Below are positions 7,726-16,668 of a stretch of DNA of 64,000 bases, one piece after another. The translations under genes and the position numbers were made by a program. A model generated the notes under the pieces. The model had not been told where the DNA came from. It saw only the letters and a list, made by a program, of their open reading frames with translations, and ran no database searches. Source of the DNA: Caproicibacter sp002399225 (lineage in GTDB: Bacteria; Bacillota; Clostridia; Oscillospirales; Acutalibacteraceae); assembly GCA_036756705.1 (NCBI GenBank), contig DAIOKN010000001.1:119943-183942 (forward strand), given 5' to 3'. Each line of letters opens with the position of its first letter. The first letter of the stretch is position 1.

Positions 7726-8036
7726 TAGCTGGAAAGCCGAATGCCTTTCGAACTGTCGAAAGTGTTGACCGCCTTGATCAGGCCGATTGTGCCGATGGAA
7801 ATTAAATCGTCCTGCTCGCTGGAACTGGAATAATATTTTTTGATAATGTGCGCGACAAGCCGCAGGTTGTGCTCAATCAGCATGGCTCTGGCTTTCGGAT
7901 CTCCTTTCTTCATTTTTTCCAGACAGTCCTTCTCCTCCTGTGCGGTCAGCGGGCGGGGAAATGAACCGGAACCGGCTACATGAAGAATAAAAAATAAAAA
8001 TCCGGAAACGGCAAGACTCAAAATTGCACCGAACAT
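7703..8036 (-). CDS. sigK: Pro-sigma-K, N-terminal gene segment
   Basis: 5' part of sigK, about 111 residues. It starts at ATG 8036 behind GAGGGGGC and begins with a hydrophobic pro-sequence (MFGAILSLAVSGFLFFILHV), as in pro-SigK, which is cleaved by SpoIVFB in known systems. Region 2 follows, with LIEHNLRLVAHIIKKY, DDLISIGTIGLIKAVNTFD and SSYAARCIEN. The frame then enters element DNA and ends at 7650 with unrelated residues. Unrearranged, it would give a truncated, inactive sigma factor. A SigE-like promoter lies upstream. Region 4 is encoded at 1004-1361. Confidence 0.93.
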
Positions 8037-8072
8037 AATTGCCTGCCCCCTCTGGAATTTGTAGATACAATC

Positions 8073-8099
8073 ATTATATGCAGGACGAGCCTGAATTGT
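8073..8099 (-). promoter_or_regulatory. Possible SigE-type promoter of sigK
   Basis: On the - strand ACAATT, 13 bases, then CATATAAT, resembling the early mother-cell SigE -10 element (CATACAAT-like). It lies 37 bases before the sigK start. The -35 match is weak. Confidence 0.4.
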
Positions 8100-8162
8100 T
8101 GCAAGTCCGGCGGAATGTTCCGGCTGACGGGAATTTCTCTGCGGCAATAGGATACTCGAAGG

Positions 8163-8191
8163 TTGTAAGTTTTGCCGGAATCGGATAAAAT
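8163..8191 (+). promoter_or_regulatory. Sigma-A promoter of the MATE exporter gene
   Basis: TTGTAA, 17 bases, TAAAAT. AAAGGAGG follows at 8203-8210, then the TTG start at 8221. Confidence 0.7.
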
Positions 8192-8220
8192 AGAAGGAGT
8201 TCAAAGGAGGTTCGTTTATT

Positions 8221-9615
8221 TTGGAAGAAGTTCGGCAAAACAAAATGGGTACAATGCCTATTTTTCATCTGATCGTTTCCATGTCAATCCCTGCGATCCT
8301 TTCTATGATGGTCCAGGCGCTCTATAATATTGTAGACAGCTACTTCGTTTCTCAGATCAGCGAAGATGCACTGACCGCCGTTTCACTGGTCTTCCCCATC
8401 CAGACGATGCTGATCGCAGTAGCGGTTGGAACCGGCGTGGGTCTGAATTCGCTAATTTCGCGCCGCTTGGGGGAAAACCGTGCGGAAGAGGCAAACCAGG
8501 CCGCCACTCACGGCCTGTTTCTGGGGCTTTTGAATGGCCTGCTGTTTTTTTTGGTCGGTCTGTGCTTTTCCGAAAGTTTTCTGCGGGCTTTTACCTCAAA
8601 CCCCGAGATTGTCAGCATGGGTTCCGCCTACATGCAGGTTGTCTGTATGTTTTCCATCGGGGTCTGCGTAGAGGTTAATATTGAAAAAATCCTGCAGGCG
8701 ACCGGAAATATGCTTTTCCCAATGCTGTTTCAGCTGGTCGGTGCCGTCGGAAACATTTTACTTGACCCCATTTTTATTTTCGGCATGTTCGGCGTACCGA
8801 AATTCGGGGTGAAAGGAGCCGCGATTGCCACGGTTCTGGCACAGTTCCTTTCCATGACGGTTGCTCTTTTGGTTCTGTTTTTAAAAAAGCATGAGATTCA
8901 AATTAGATTCCATTCTTTTCACCCCAGATGGAACATCATACGCAACATCTACGCTGTGGGATTGCCTGCAATTGTCATGCAGGCTACCGGTTCCGTCATG
9001 GTGGTCGGTATGAACGCCATCTTAATCGGGTTTACCGGAACGGCGGTTGCTGTTTTCGGTGTCTACTACAAATTGCAGTCCTTTGTCTTTATGCCGGTTT
9101 TCGGATTGAACCAGGGATTGATGCCCGTCATGGGTTACAACTATGGCGCGGGAAAACGGAGCCGCCTGCTGAGTACGGTTAAAATTGGCTGCGTCGTTGC
9201 GGCGGCTATTATGGGGATTGGCATGGTGGTGTTCTGGCTTTTCCCGGAACGTCTTCTTGGAATTTTCAGTGCTTCTGCCAGCATGCTGCAAATTGGCGTC
9301 CCGGCGCTTCGCACCATTTCTCTCTGCTTTTTGCCCGCCGCTTTCGGGATCATCTTTTCCACTACTTTTCAGGCGGTCGGGGACGGGCTGAAAAGTCTGA
9401 TCATTTCCATGCTGCGCCAGCTTGTGGTTCTGCTTCCCAGCGCGTATCTGCTTTCAAAGGTCAGTCTGGTGGCGGTCTGGTATTCTTTCCCGATTGCGGA
9501 AAGTGTATCTTTAGCCGCAAGCATCCTCTTTTACATAAGGCTGAAAAAAACGACGATTCATAACATGGAGGAACAGAATAGCCTCCCGGCCGGTGAAATA
9601 GATTCCGCAGATTAA
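8221..9615 (+). CDS. MATE family multidrug/cation antiporter
   Basis: Inner-membrane exporter of 464 residues and about 12 helices, of the NorM/DinF/MepA class that couples drug efflux to Na or H entry. The first repeat has SIPAILSMMVQALYNIVDSY and the second IVMQATGSVMVVGMNAILIG with FGLNQGLMPVMGYNYGAGK, a MepA-like signature. The start is TTG at 8221, ten bases after AAAGGAGG. It has its own promoter and is divergent from sigK. No regulator gene is adjacent. The substrate cannot be read from sequence. Confidence 0.9.
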   Translation: MEEVRQNKMGTMPIFHLIVSMSIPAILSMMVQALYNIVDSYFVSQISEDALTAVSLVFPIQTMLIAVAVGTGVGLNSLISRRLGENRAEEANQAATHGLFLGLLNGLLFFLVGLCFSESFLRAFTSNPEIVSMGSAYMQVVCMFSIGVCVEVNIEKILQATGNMLFPMLFQLVGAVGNILLDPIFIFGMFGVPKFGVKGAAIATVLAQFLSMTVALLVLFLKKHEIQIRFHSFHPRWNIIRNIYAVGLPAIVMQATGSVMVVGMNAILIGFTGTAVAVFGVYYKLQSFVFMPVFGLNQGLMPVMGYNYGAGKRSRLLSTVKIGCVVAAAIMGIGMVVFWLFPERLLGIFSASASMLQIGVPALRTISLCFLPAAFGIIFSTTFQAVGDGLKSLIISMLRQLVVLLPSAYLLSKVSLVAVWYSFPIAESVSLAASILFYIRLKKTTIHNMEEQNSLPAGEIDSAD

Positions 9616-9629
9616 TTTTTGTTGCGGCT

Positions 9630-9661
9630 TTTCTTCCAATTTCATCCAGGAAGAAATTTTT
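9630..9661 (+). terminator. Weak terminator after the MATE gene
   Basis: TTTCTTCC and GGAAGAAA pair around an 11-base loop and are followed by TTTTT. The AT-rich stem is weak. Confidence 0.45.
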
Positions 9662-9740
9662 AGCTGGTTTCAGCGCCCATGAGAGAACTAAAATCGTATA
9701 TAATAATAGTATGAAACCCGTATTATGGAAAGTGAAAGGT

Positions 9741-10214
9741 ATGCAGCAAACGATTTTAAAAAGAAGACTTTCCCCCGCGCAGATTTTAATTACTTTAGAT
9801 GCGAAGTCGGGCCCCGGAATGTCCGGCCGCCTGTATAGCGGCTATTACCGTCAGGTGTACCTATTTCGCAGTGAGACGGAACTTCTCTTTGCGATGGACT
9901 GCCTCTGTGACAGCATGCAGTTTCCCCAGGCGTCATTCAAAAGCAGAAGCTTTGAATCTAAATACACGAAAACGCTGGTCAGGGAGGTGGAAAATTATAT
10001 GGAGTCGGAGATTGAAGCTGCTTTGGAGCAGAAGAAAGCTACTTTTCTGGTGCATATCAAATTCCGCCAGAACGCAACTTGGCAGGGGAGCATCACGTGG
10101 GTGGAAAAAGAAAAGACGCAGAATTTTCGCAGTGCGCTTGAAATGCTGAAGCTGATGGATGAGGCACGACATCCATCAGCAAAAGAGGTCGTGAATTGGG
10201 AAAACGTCCTGTAA
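9741..10214 (+). CDS. Conserved-looking hypothetical protein, 157 residues
   Basis: Soluble protein of unknown function. The start ATG 9741 is preferred because AAAGTGAAAGG lies just upstream. An earlier in-frame ATG at 9711 sits only seven bases after a TATAAT (9699-9704), so it would be nearly leaderless. The sequence has mixed alpha/beta character: RQVYLFRSETELLFAMDCLC, then FLVHIKFRQNATWQGSITW and FRSALEMLKLMDEA. The phrase about matching WQGSITW strands resembles the small protein at 22741 (KWIQVGSS), but too weakly to call them related. It ends 80 bases before a strong terminator, so it is probably monocistronic. Confidence 0.6.
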   Translation: MQQTILKRRLSPAQILITLDAKSGPGMSGRLYSGYYRQVYLFRSETELLFAMDCLCDSMQFPQASFKSRSFESKYTKTLVREVENYMESEIEAALEQKKATFLVHIKFRQNATWQGSITWVEKEKTQNFRSALEMLKLMDEARHPSAKEVVNWENVL

Positions 10215-10293
10215 TGAAATCTTATGATCTGTGCTCTTTTTCACTTGCGCCGTTCCAGAAGAGTCCGACCTTTTTTTAAAAACTTGAAGATCC

Positions 10294-10336
10294 AGCAGCC
10301 CCTGTTCCGATGATACGGAACAGGGGCTGCTTTTTA
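10294..10336 (+). terminator. Strong intrinsic terminator
   Basis: Perfect 16-bp stem AGCAGCCCCTGTTCCG / CGGAACAGGGGCTGCT with a 6-base loop and a T run. Confidence 0.95.
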
Positions 10337-10407
10337 CTTTGAAGCGTTAACTTTTTTAGATGTACGAAATTTTTTGTTTTTATGAAAAATTTGGAAGAAA
10401 AAAAGAC

Positions 10408-10436
10408 TTGACGCTTTCAATAGGGTGACGTATAAT
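10408..10436 (+). promoter_or_regulatory. Sigma-A promoter of the marR-ABC operon
   Basis: TTGACG, 17 bases, TATAAT: near-consensus. Confidence 0.85.
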
Positions 10437-10449
10437 TAGGGAACCAAAT

Positions 10450-10466
10450 AAATAGGAAACCTATCT
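10450..10466. promoter_or_regulatory. Palindromic operator, probable MarR autoregulation site
   Basis: ATAGG-AAA-CCTAT (10452-10464) lies 15 bases downstream of the -10 box, over the start of transcription and ahead of the MarR gene. Binding by that MarR is inference from position and symmetry. Confidence 0.5.
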
Positions 10467-10486
10467 AATTTGAAAAGAGGCCGAAA

Positions 10487-10981
10487 ATGCAGGAAGAAGA
10501 GCGCGTTGAAAAAGCGACCAAGATGCTGCTGAATTCCATGGTGCAGTTTCGCCGCCTGCGCGATATTCCCTACCGCGGAAAGTGGTCGGAACGTCCAAAA
10601 TTCAGACACAGCGATATGATGATTCTGTTTGCCCTCAAACAGATGGAACCGATTTATCCGGAAGGTGTCAGTATCAAAGAACTGAGCCTTCACCTAAATC
10701 TGAAATCGCCGACGGTGACGCCCACCGCCTACCACCTGGAGCAGATGCATCTGGTGGAGCGCAATACGGATACACGGGATCGCCGCGTCAATCGGATCCG
10801 TCTGACTGAAACGGGACGCGAATTTCTCTTTGAGCATAAAAAGCAGTTTGATGAAAACATCCGCGGTCTGGTCGTTTTTCTCGGGACGGAGAAAAGCCTA
10901 ACCCTGGCGGAGCTGCTTAATGAGGCGTATCTTTACGAATGTCGCCAGATCCGGCCAAAAAACCGGCCTCGTAGCCTGTAA
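10487..10981 (+). CDS. MarR family transcriptional regulator
   Basis: Winged-helix regulator of 164 residues. The DNA-binding core reads GVSIKELSLHLNLKSPTVT followed by HLEQMHLVERNTDTRDRR, whose DxRD-type wing is typical of MarR. ATG 10487 follows AGAGG. It is the first gene of an operon with two ABC exporter halves (19-base gap to the next gene), so it probably represses drug export until a ligand binds. A palindrome at 10452-10464 is the likely operator. Confidence 0.92.
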   Translation: MQEEERVEKATKMLLNSMVQFRRLRDIPYRGKWSERPKFRHSDMMILFALKQMEPIYPEGVSIKELSLHLNLKSPTVTPTAYHLEQMHLVERNTDTRDRRVNRIRLTETGREFLFEHKKQFDENIRGLVVFLGTEKSLTLAELLNEAYLYECRQIRPKNRPRSL

Positions 10982-10999
10982 GTTCAGGAGGATTTAGGA

Positions 11000-12727
11000 A
11001 TGCTGAAAATCTATCGAAACCTGAAGCCATTTGCGGCTTCCATCGCTCTGCTTTTGCTGCTTCTGTTTCTCCAGGTTATGTCCGACCTTTACCTGCCGAC
11101 CTTGATGGCGGAGATCGTCAACAACGGTATCCTGACCGGAAATGTCGGTTATATTTGGAAGATTGGAGCTTTTATGCTTCTGGTGGCGGCGGGGGGTGTA
11201 CTCTGCGCCGTCATAGCGGATTTCCTCGGTGCGAGGGTTTCCACCGGCCTGGGCAGGGATCTGAGAAATCAGATTTTTCGCCATGTGGAAAGCTTTTCTC
11301 TGCGCGAGTTTGACCGGTTTGGCTCCTCCACGCTGATCACGCGCACAACCAACGATATCACCCAGATCCAGATCGTCACCGTCATGATCATCAACATGAT
11401 GGTCCGGGCGCCGATGACCTGCGCCGGCGGGCTGATTCAAGCTTATCACCAGGATCACGCGCTGACGCTGGCCCTTGTCATAGCGCTGCCGGTTTTGGCC
11501 CTTGTGATTTATCTGGTACAGTCAAGAGTGATTCCGCTGTTCCGCCAGGTACAGAATAAGTTGGACCGGATTAACCTGATCCTGCGGGAGAACCTGACCG
11601 GTATCCGCGTCATTCGGGCCTTTGACAAAATTGATCACGAAAAATCGCGTTTTGAAAAGGCCAACCGGGATTTGACCGACACCTACATCCACGTCAACCG
11701 CATTATGGCTTTCCTGATGCCGATGATGATGATGATCATGGATCTTGTGACGGTCTGCGTTCTCTGGTTTGGCAGCAAACGGGTTGACACGGGAGAAATG
11801 AATCTTGGCGCGCTGATGGCATTTATTCAATATGCGATGCAGATCATGTTTTCTCTTTTGATGTTCGTCATGATGTTCGTCATGATTCCCCGGGCGCAGG
11901 CTGCTGCGGACCGCGTCAACGCGGTGCTGGAAACGGAACCTGAAATCCATGACCCGGCGGTTCCCGTGCCTGTAAAAGAAGAAAAGGGATATGTGGAATT
12001 TCAGAATGTCACCTTCCGCTATCACGGCGCGGAACAGCCCGCAATCCGGAATGTCTCGTTCTCTGTCAGACCGGGGGAAACCACGGCGATCATCGGGGGG
12101 ACCGGCAGCGGCAAAAGCACGCTGATCAACCTGATTCCCCGCTTTTATGATGCGGAGGAAGGAACGGTTCTGGTCGACGGCACCGATGTGAAAACCATGA
12201 CACAGGAGGATCTGAGAAACCGGATCGGCTTTGTGCCCCAGCAAGCCAGCCTGTTTACGGGCACCGTTCAAGAGAATTTGCTGTGCGGCCGGGAAGATGC
12301 CTCGGATGCAGAAATCCGCCATGCCGCGCAGGTGGCGCAGGCTTCCGAATTCATTGAACAGCTGCCGGACGGATATGACTCCCTGCTGGCGGAAGGCGGG
12401 CGGAACCTTTCCGGCGGGCAGAAGCAGCGCCTTTCCATCGCACGGGCTCTGGTCAGGCGCCCGGAAATCTATGTGCTGGACGACAGCTTTTCCGCGCTGG
12501 ATTTTAAAACCGATGCAAAGCTGCGTGATGCGCTGCGGAAAGACACGCGGGAATCCACCGTGATCCTCATCGCGCAGCGCGTCGGGACCGTGATGGACGC
12601 CGACCGGATCATCGTTCTGGACGAAGGCTCGGTCGCCGGAATCGGAACCCACAAAGAATTGATGAAGAACTGTGAAGTTTACCGCGAAATCGTTTCGTCG
12701 CAGCTTTCCGAGGAGGAATTGGCGTGA
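11000..12727 (+). CDS. ABC exporter half (heterodimer, degenerate-site subunit)
   Basis: Fused permease-ATPase of 575 residues. Six membrane helices (from LLLLLFLQVMSDLYLPTL on) precede an ATPase domain with Walker A GGTGSGKSTLINL, Q-loop GFVPQQASLF, signature LSGGQKQRLSIARAL and Walker B IYVLDDSFSALD. Asp replaces the catalytic Glu after Walker B, as in TM287, LmrC and BmrC. This subunit therefore forms the non-hydrolytic site of a heterodimer with the next gene, which overlaps it by four bases. RBS AGGAGG lies before ATG 11000. Likely drug or lipid export, regulated by the MarR. Confidence 0.92.
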   Translation: MLKIYRNLKPFAASIALLLLLLFLQVMSDLYLPTLMAEIVNNGILTGNVGYIWKIGAFMLLVAAGGVLCAVIADFLGARVSTGLGRDLRNQIFRHVESFSLREFDRFGSSTLITRTTNDITQIQIVTVMIINMMVRAPMTCAGGLIQAYHQDHALTLALVIALPVLALVIYLVQSRVIPLFRQVQNKLDRINLILRENLTGIRVIRAFDKIDHEKSRFEKANRDLTDTYIHVNRIMAFLMPMMMMIMDLVTVCVLWFGSKRVDTGEMNLGALMAFIQYAMQIMFSLLMFVMMFVMIPRAQAAADRVNAVLETEPEIHDPAVPVPVKEEKGYVEFQNVTFRYHGAEQPAIRNVSFSVRPGETTAIIGGTGSGKSTLINLIPRFYDAEEGTVLVDGTDVKTMTQEDLRNRIGFVPQQASLFTGTVQENLLCGREDASDAEIRHAAQVAQASEFIEQLPDGYDSLLAEGGRNLSGGQKQRLSIARALVRRPEIYVLDDSFSALDFKTDAKLRDALRKDTRESTVILIAQRVGTVMDADRIIVLDEGSVAGIGTHKELMKNCEVYREIVSSQLSEEELA

Positions 12728-15003
12728 ATGGAAAAAAGCCCGTTTCCCAGCCGGGTGGAATGAGGCACGGCGGCCCGGCCGGTTCCATCGGAAGGCCTGT
12801 GGAAAAAGCGAAAGATTTTAAGAAAACGCTGAAACGCCTGATGGGATATCTGAAGCCGCATGTCTGGAAGCTTGTCTCCGTTTTCCTTTTCGCCATTTTT
12901 GCAACCGCTTTTACCGTCCTTGCTCCCCGGATCAGTGGGAACGCGATCAATCAGCTCACCGACGGGTTCATTGCGAAGTACGCGGTGGCAGAAGTAAGTA
13001 AGGCGCAGGATTCCTTCGGCCCTGCCCTTCGGTCCCAACTGGCCAAAATCGATGCCGGGCGCACCGAGGCGGAAAAGCAGGCGGCTGCGACCGCCCGCGC
13101 GGAGCTGGAGCGGAAAGGCGCCTCGCAGAAACAGATCGCCGCGGTTCAGCAGCAGGCTGCGGCCGCCGCGGATCAGGCATTTGAAAAAAAGCTTTCCCAG
13201 TCCGTTACGCCGGAACAGCTTCAGGCTATGCGGGAAATCGTTCAGATTCCGCGGGTTGCCAGGATCGCCGGAGCCAAAGAAAAAGCAGATGCGGTCGAGC
13301 GGATGGCGTCCCTTTCGAAAAAGCTCCCCCAGTCGGGGAACACCCGGAATTTTTCCTCCCTCGGCGGCGGGAATCTTCAGAAATACCTGAACGACATCCG
13401 CGAAACGAATGGCGCCATCCCGTTTGGCGCCATCGCCAAGACCCTTTTGTTCCTTTTGATTATCTATCTGTTCAGCTCTCTGTTTACCTTCCTGATGCGC
13501 TATGTGATGGCGGATGTATCGCAGAGTACGGTGTACAGCCTGAGAAAAGACCTGAACGACAAACTTTCCCGGCTGCCGCTTGAATATTTTGACGGACACA
13601 CCAGCGGGGATATTTTAAGCCGCATGACCAACGATATCGACACGATCTCCGGTACGCTGCAGCAGAGTCTGACGCAACTGGTCCTGGCGGTATGTCAGAT
13701 CCTCGGCTACATCATTATGATGCTGATTTACAGCCCGATTCTGACGCTGATTGTGCTCTGTACTCTGCCGCTTTATATCGGGATCACCATGCTGGTCGCT
13801 TCCCATTCCCAGAAATATTATAAAGCGCAGCAGGAATACCTTGGTGACCTCAGCGGTCACACCGAAGAAATGTTCACCGGGCATGTGATCGTCAAGGCCT
13901 TTGGCCGTGAAAAGGAGTCGGTCGAAACTTTTGAGCAGGTCAACGACGACCTGTACAAGGTCGGCTGGAAAGCTCAGTTCATGAGCGGTATCATGTTCCC
14001 TCTGATGAATTTTGTGAGCAACATCGGTTATGTGCTCGTCTCGGTAATCGGGGGCGTCTTTGTGACAAAAAGCCTGCTGAACATCGGGGATATCACGGCG
14101 TTTATCCAGTATTCCCGGTCGTTTTCCATGCCGATCATCCAGACGGCCAACATCGCGAATATCATCCAGTCCACCATCGCCTGCGCAGAGCGCGTGTTTG
14201 AGGTCCTGGATGAAAAGGAAGAAGTCCCGGATCCGAAAGATGCCGTCGTCATCGATCATCCGCAGGGCAATATCTGCTTCGATCATGTGAAATTCCGCTA
14301 TGAAGAATCCGTGCCGCTGATGGAAGACATGAATCTGAATTTCAAGCAGGGAGAAACCGTTGCGATCGTCGGCCCGACAGGGGCCGGAAAGACCACTCTG
14401 GTCAACCTTTTGATGCGATTTTATGAGATCAACGGCGGCACCATCACTTTCGACGGCGTGGACATCCGGCGCCTCACCCGCGGAAATCTGCGCACCATGT
14501 TCGGGATGGTGCTGCAGGACACCTGGCTCTTCAGCGGGACGATTGAGGAAAACATCGCTTACGGAAAGGCAAACGCCACCCATGAGCAGGTTGTCGCCGC
14601 AGCAAAAGCCGCCCACGCGGACCATTTCATCCGGTCCCTTCCAGACGGCTACCAGACCGTCTTAAATGAAGAGGCGTCCAATATTTCCCAGGGACAGAAA
14701 CAGCTTCTCACCATCGCCCGCGCACTTCTGGCAAACCCGGTCGTACTGATTCTGGACGAGGCGACCAGCAGCGTCGACACCCGCACCGAAGTCCTGATTC
14801 AGAAGGCCATGGGCGTGCTGATGAAAGGGCGGACCAGCTTTATCATTGCACACCGCCTTTCCACAATCCGCGATGCTCATCTGATTCTTGTGATGAACCA
14901 CGGTACGATTATCGAAACCGGAAATCACCGTGAGCTGATGGCGAAAAAGGGATTTTACGCCGACCTCTACAACAGTCAGTTCCTGGGGACGAATCCGGAC
15001 TGA
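12724..15003 (+). CDS. ABC exporter half (heterodimer, catalytic subunit) with large external insert
   Basis: Permease-ATPase of 759 residues. The ATPase has Walker A GPTGAGKTTLVNL, signature ISQGQKQLLTIARAL (Gln for Gly, degenerate) and Walker B LILDEATSSVD with the catalytic Glu. It therefore complements the preceding subunit, which has a good signature but no Glu. GTG 12724 overlaps the upstream stop. Between helix 1 (VFLFAIFATAFTVLAPRI) and helix 2 (about residues 240-260) lies an insert of about 145 residues, rich in Ala, Gln, Lys and Glu and predicted helical or coiled coil (EKQAAATARAELERKG). This is much longer than the usual loop and should be extracytoplasmic. Confidence 0.92.
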   Translation: MNGKKPVSQPGGMRHGGPAGSIGRPVEKAKDFKKTLKRLMGYLKPHVWKLVSVFLFAIFATAFTVLAPRISGNAINQLTDGFIAKYAVAEVSKAQDSFGPALRSQLAKIDAGRTEAEKQAAATARAELERKGASQKQIAAVQQQAAAAADQAFEKKLSQSVTPEQLQAMREIVQIPRVARIAGAKEKADAVERMASLSKKLPQSGNTRNFSSLGGGNLQKYLNDIRETNGAIPFGAIAKTLLFLLIIYLFSSLFTFLMRYVMADVSQSTVYSLRKDLNDKLSRLPLEYFDGHTSGDILSRMTNDIDTISGTLQQSLTQLVLAVCQILGYIIMMLIYSPILTLIVLCTLPLYIGITMLVASHSQKYYKAQQEYLGDLSGHTEEMFTGHVIVKAFGREKESVETFEQVNDDLYKVGWKAQFMSGIMFPLMNFVSNIGYVLVSVIGGVFVTKSLLNIGDITAFIQYSRSFSMPIIQTANIANIIQSTIACAERVFEVLDEKEEVPDPKDAVVIDHPQGNICFDHVKFRYEESVPLMEDMNLNFKQGETVAIVGPTGAGKTTLVNLLMRFYEINGGTITFDGVDIRRLTRGNLRTMFGMVLQDTWLFSGTIEENIAYGKANATHEQVVAAAKAAHADHFIRSLPDGYQTVLNEEASNISQGQKQLLTIARALLANPVVLILDEATSSVDTRTEVLIQKAMGVLMKGRTSFIIAHRLSTIRDAHLILVMNHGTIIETGNHRELMAKKGFYADLYNSQFLGTNPD

Positions 15004-15017
15004 CCCTTTTCTTTCAA

Positions 15018-15347
15018 TCAAAGCCCCGTGCGGTACAGCGGAATGACGTTGATCACCGGCACCTCGTAGGGATGGGCCGCCTTCACGGCGCGGAGGGTCT
15101 CTTCCACCTTTTCCGTTTTACAGAGAACTTCCACTTTGTATTCCCGGCCGCTGCAGAGCCGGTTCGTTTCGCCGCGGTAGGGATGGCTTCCCTCCAATGG
15201 GCGCCAGCAGCCGACGGTTTCACTGTAGGAAAGGCAGCTGTCATAGGCTCCCACATGGCCGGCGTCCACGCTTTGCAGCGCCTTCCGGATGGTCTCCAGA
15301 TGAGTTCGCGGGACGAAAATTTCCATTTTGCAGTATTCAAATTCCAT
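15018..15347 (-). CDS. Nif3/CutA-like small protein
   Basis: Protein of 109 residues with the PII-like fold seen as an insert in Nif3/YqfO proteins and related to CutA. Visible features are an N-terminal strand-helix MEIFVPRTHLETIRKALQS, a middle SHPYRGE that may hold a metal or ligand, and the family ending AVKAAHPYEVPVINVIPL. No catalytic function is established for stand-alone members. It is transcribed convergently to the ABC operon with only 14 bases between them. Confidence 0.75.
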   Translation of the reverse strand: MEFEYCKMEIFVPRTHLETIRKALQSVDAGHVGAYDSCLSYSETVGCWRPLEGSHPYRGETNRLCSGREYKVEVLCKTEKVEETLRAVKAAHPYEVPVINVIPLYRTGL

Positions 15348-15481
15348 AAAAATTCTCCTGTTCGTTTTTGCTTTTTTTCAGCGCGAAAAAATTCGGCACT
15401 CCCCCGATTTTTGCCGTTCGCCGGTGGATTTTACCATTGAGATCGGTTATGATAAAAGGCGGAGAAAAAGGAGGATGCGGA

Positions 15482-16231
15482 ATGAAACTGGTATTGATCC
15501 GGCACGGGGAAAGCGAATGGAATCAAAAAAATCTTTTTACGGGCTGGACGGATGTGGACCTGACGGAAGCCGGCCGGGAAGAAGCGCGGAGCGCCGGTGC
15601 TCTTCTGAAAAAAGAGGGATTCGACTTCGACCTCTGTTACACCTCGTATTTAAAACGCGCCATCCATACGCTAAACCTGGTTCTGGAGCAGATGGACCGG
15701 GAATGGCTGCCCGTTGTGAAAAGCTGGCAGCTCAATGAACGGCACTACGGTGCGCTGCAGGGGCTGAACAAAGAGGAAACTTCCAGAAAGTACGGGGAAG
15801 AGCAGGTGCATGTCTGGCGGCGTTCCTTTGACGTCCGCCCGCCGCTGCTTGCCGAGGACGACGAGCGGCTTCCCGGCCGTCTGGTCCAGTACAGGGAAGT
15901 GCCCGCGCAGGAACTGCCGCGCGGCGAAAGCCTGAAAGACACCATCGCACGGGTGATTCCGTATTTTGAGGCAAATGTGCGCGCAGAGATGGAAAAGGGC
16001 AGGCGCGTGCTTCTGGCCGCTCACGGCAATTCCATTCGGGCGCTGGTGTATTATTTTGAAAAATGTTCCGGCGACGAGATCACGAAGGTCAATATTCCGA
16101 CCGGTGTGCCTCTGGTCTATACCTTCGATCCAAACTGGAAGGTTACAGACAAAGCTTACCTCGGCGATCCGGAGCGCATCCGCGCTAAGATTCAGAGTGT
16201 TGCCAACCAGGGAAAAGCCGGCGCGCCGTAA
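15482..16231 (+). CDS. gpmA: 2,3-bisphosphoglycerate-dependent phosphoglycerate mutase
   Basis: Glycolytic enzyme interconverting 3- and 2-phosphoglycerate in the cytosol, 249 residues as usual for GpmA. The phosphohistidine motif is LIRHGESEWNQKNLFTGW, followed by NERHYGALQGLNKEET, the acidic LPRGESLKDTIARV and the second histidine LLAAHGNSIRALV. ATG 15482 directly follows AAAGGAGG; the longer frame from 15368 has no support. Confidence 0.95.
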   Translation: MKLVLIRHGESEWNQKNLFTGWTDVDLTEAGREEARSAGALLKKEGFDFDLCYTSYLKRAIHTLNLVLEQMDREWLPVVKSWQLNERHYGALQGLNKEETSRKYGEEQVHVWRRSFDVRPPLLAEDDERLPGRLVQYREVPAQELPRGESLKDTIARVIPYFEANVRAEMEKGRRVLLAAHGNSIRALVYYFEKCSGDEITKVNIPTGVPLVYTFDPNWKVTDKAYLGDPERIRAKIQSVANQGKAGAP

Positions 16232-16282
16232 CCGCTGATAGAAATTTCCCCGCCGCGCATACTAAGCGGGGAGGTGATTCTG

Positions 16283-16522
16283 ATGTCCAAGGCAACTGTC
16301 TCTTTTGGTCTGAAACATTCTGAGAACCGGCGGGGATGTGAGGAGATCAAGCGCCGGCTCGACTCGATTCCCGGCGTTCTCTCCGTCAGTATCGGCAGAG
16401 GCCGCGACCGGGTTTCGGTTGATTATGACACGACAGGAACCGGCCCGGACTGTCTCCGCGGCAGGCTGAAAGAATGCGGATGTGACATTGAGGCCGAACA
16501 TTGTCAGGAACACACCATGTAA
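16283..16522 (+). CDS. HMA-like small protein without the CxxC site
   Basis: Protein of 79 residues with the ferredoxin-like pattern of heavy-metal-associated domains: SIPGVLSVSIGRGRDRVSVDY, then LRGRLKECGCDIE. The metal-binding CxxC between strand 1 and helix 1 is absent; the region reads ENRRGCEEIKRRL with a single Cys. It may be a degenerate metallochaperone or a fold used for something else. GGGAGG precedes ATG 16283, and a terminator follows immediately. Confidence 0.7.
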   Translation: MSKATVSFGLKHSENRRGCEEIKRRLDSIPGVLSVSIGRGRDRVSVDYDTTGTGPDCLRGRLKECGCDIEAEHCQEHTM

Positions 16523-16527
16523 AACCG

Positions 16528-16566
16528 GCGGCCGTAGCCTTTTCAAAAGGGTTGCGGCCGCTTTTT
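16528..16566 (+). terminator. Intrinsic terminator
   Basis: Stem GCGGCCGTAGCC... / ...GGGTTGCGGCCGC with a short loop and TTTTT. Confidence 0.9.
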
Positions 16567-16668
16567 ATACGCTGCGGGAAAACACGCCGGCCGCCTTGAA
16601 AAACGGAGCGGGTGACGGTAAAATAAAAACATTGAAACTGCTATCATCTTAGAAAGAAGAGTGGAACC

